A stretch of 7,733 nucleotides of DNA from positions 1 to 7,733 of the forward strand of contig CANFFA010000095.1 of NCBI GenBank assembly GCA_947445425.1, read 5' to 3'. Positions 6,725 to 7,733 of the stretch are shown piece after piece; within the stretch, counting starts at the first letter, position 1; each line of letters opens with the position of its first letter. A program made the position numbers and the translations under genes. The notes below the pieces were generated by a model. It saw nothing but the letters and a program-made list of their open reading frames with translations, was not told the DNA's origin and did no database searches. Origin of the DNA: Paludibacteraceae bacterium. GTDB lineage: Bacteria > Bacteroidota > Bacteroidia > Bacteroidales > Paludibacteraceae.

Positions 6725-7276
6725 ATGTCAAAGCAAATGGTCGAACGAAAAAATACTATTCGTAGAGAAATGCAGTTGTTAAGTATAAAAAAAAGTATGG
6801 AGGATAAAAAGAAGGATGCCGATATTATCTTTACGAAAATTGAATCTTTAGAACCATTCAAAAAGGCCAATACCATATTGTTGTATTGGTCAACAAAAAA
6901 TGAAATGCCAACACATGATTTTGTTGAGAAATGGAAAGATGAAAAGATAATACTTCTTCCGTCGGTGGTGGGTAATGATATTGTGCTAAAAAGGTACACC
7001 AAGAATCTGATGCAAGGTTCGCTTGGTATCTGGGAACCAGACACAGAGCTTAATTTTGAAGGGGTTTTGGATTTGGCAATTATTCCAGGAGTGGCTTTTG
7101 ACAGGAATAGAAATAGACTTGGGAGAGGAAGAGGGTATTATGATAGATTTTTGACTAATTCTATTTGTGTCAGAATTGGAATTTGCTTTGATTTTCAATT
7201 ATTTGATGATATACCTGCAAATAAAAACGATAAAAGAATGGATCTAATCATTAGTCCAAATGAAAATGTAAGCTAA
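6725..7276 (+). CDS. 5-formyltetrahydrofolate cyclo-ligase (methenyl-THF synthetase)
   Basis: This cytoplasmic enzyme uses ATP to convert 5-formyl-THF (folinic acid) to 5,10-methenyl-THF, returning it to the active one-carbon pool. Counting from the ATG at 6725 (183 residues), the visible motifs are an N-terminal basic helix VERKNTIRREMQLLS (6-20), YWSTKNEMPT (54-63), QGSLGIWEPD (97-106), and the signature PGVAFDRNRNRLGRGRGYYD (121-140), which contains the nucleotide-binding GRGRGYYDR loop. RMDLIISPN (171-179) lies near the end. The length fits the family's usual 175-200 residues. The frame is open upstream to a GTG at 6632, with further ATGs at 6683 and 6737. The extra upstream residues (IISRIFTIFSF) are not family-like, so I chose 6725; 6737 is equally possible. 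The gene converges on its right neighbour with a 10-nt gap. Confidence 0.92.
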   Translation: MSKQMVERKNTIRREMQLLSIKKSMEDKKKDADIIFTKIESLEPFKKANTILLYWSTKNEMPTHDFVEKWKDEKIILLPSVVGNDIVLKRYTKNLMQGSLGIWEPDTELNFEGVLDLAIIPGVAFDRNRNRLGRGRGYYDRFLTNSICVRIGICFDFQLFDDIPANKNDKRMDLIISPNENVS

Positions 7277-7286
7277 ATAATTTGGC

Positions 7287-7733
7287 TCAAATTGCAGCCA
7301 GATCATCTTCTATTGTCAAGTGTTTCTCACCTTTTCGATAATAATAGACCAATCCAAACTGAGTACATTTCATTAGGCGAGCATAGGGCTTATCGTCTTT
7401 AAAACAGGCTTCTACTTGGTTCCAGATGTCCAGAATAATCTCATTTCCTCTTTCACGTAGGGCCACTAACTCTTCCCAATTTCTATTGGTTGTCAGTTGA
7501 TAACGCTTTTGGTTGGCTTTGTACTCTTTAAAAACTTCGAAATGGACTTTTACTTTGGCAATCGTTGGGTTGTAGATAGGTAAACCTCCTAGTTTAACTC
7601 GCTCACTTTCACCATCAATTATACATTGACCCCAATGCAATAAGGCAGATTCCGAACTTAAATCGGGAACATTGTGCATGTTAGGATCCAAATGATAAAA
7701 ATTTTTGTGTTCAAGTTTTATGTCACCCCGTAT
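7287..7733 (-). CDS. Unidentified soluble protein, N-terminus beyond window edge
   Basis: I do not recognise this protein. The frame ends at the TGA at 7287-7289 and is open to base 7733, giving 148 visible residues that begin IRGDIKLEHKNFYHLDPN. A TTG at 7691 or ATG at 7679 could start it. However, the upstream codons look equally protein-like and have no stop, so the true start is probably at or beyond the right edge. There is no signal peptide or membrane segment, so a cytoplasmic protein is likely. Visible landmarks are SESALLHWGQCIIDGESERV (27-46), GGLPIYNPTIAKV (49-61), a charged, probably helical middle (about 62-112, with EIILDIWNQVEACF) and QFGLVYYYRKGEK (125-137). Codon use resembles the neighbours. 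It faces the cyclo-ligase gene tail to tail, so no operon partner is visible. Confidence 0.7.
   Translation of the reverse strand: MRGDIKLEHKNFYHLDPNMHNVPDLSSESALLHWGQCIIDGESERVKLGGLPIYNPTIAKVKVHFEVFKEYKANQKRYQLTTNRNWEELVALRERGNEIILDIWNQVEACFKDDKPYARLMKCTQFGLVYYYRKGEKHLTIEDDLAAI

Noticed and set aside
6562..7044. 160-residue open frame on the minus strand
   Set aside because: It lies opposite the well-supported cyclo-ligase gene, resembles no family I know, and its composition (runs of Ser, Phe and Ile) is typical of an antisense frame in AT-rich DNA.
7283..7300. Bidirectional terminator between the convergent genes
   Set aside because: Only a 5-bp stem (TGGCT with AGCCA) with an 8-base loop and no T-tract on either side; too weak to call.

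Overview
The window is AT-rich DNA from a member of the Bacteroidota. The evidence is the purH-mreB-mreC gene order, which is typical of that phylum. Genes also lack clear Shine-Dalgarno sequences, TAnnTTTG-type promoter motifs sit upstream of three transcription units, and there is a PorV/FadL-like outer-membrane protein. Sphingobacteriales (Pedobacter/Sphingobacterium-like) is my best guess at the order, but that is an inference from general resemblance.

Layout from left to right. Positions 1-3181 on the minus strand hold a housekeeping cluster read right to left. purH (last two steps of purine synthesis) is followed after 37 nt by mreB (actin-like cell-shape protein). A 165-nt gap filled with palindromic and tandem GAGACGCAAT repeats comes next, then the first 146 codons of mreC, which runs off the left edge. 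Positions 3194-3520 are non-coding and hold the probable purH promoter. Positions 3521-6426 on the minus strand hold two exported-protein genes joined by a one-base TAATG overlap. The first is a 272-aa PorV/FadL-like beta-barrel; the second is a 695-aa protein with an N-terminal ComEA-like helix-hairpin-helix region followed by a long predicted outer-membrane beta-barrel. After a divergent promoter region, a 5-formyltetrahydrofolate cyclo-ligase gene lies on the plus strand (about 6725-7276). It converges, with a 10-nt gap, on an unidentified cytoplasmic-looking protein gene on the minus strand that stays open through the right edge.

How the genes relate. MreB and MreC belong to the lateral-wall elongasome, and purH is their usual upstream neighbour in this phylum without an obvious biochemical link. 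PurH and the cyclo-ligase both act on one-carbon folates, so the window has a thematic but unproven folate connection. The least understood parts are the coupled outer-membrane pair (with a slippage-prone G tract between its HHH region and its barrel), the repeat cluster inside the mre operon, and the unnamed gene at the right edge. I see no CRISPR array, tRNA, rRNA, transposase or defence system.
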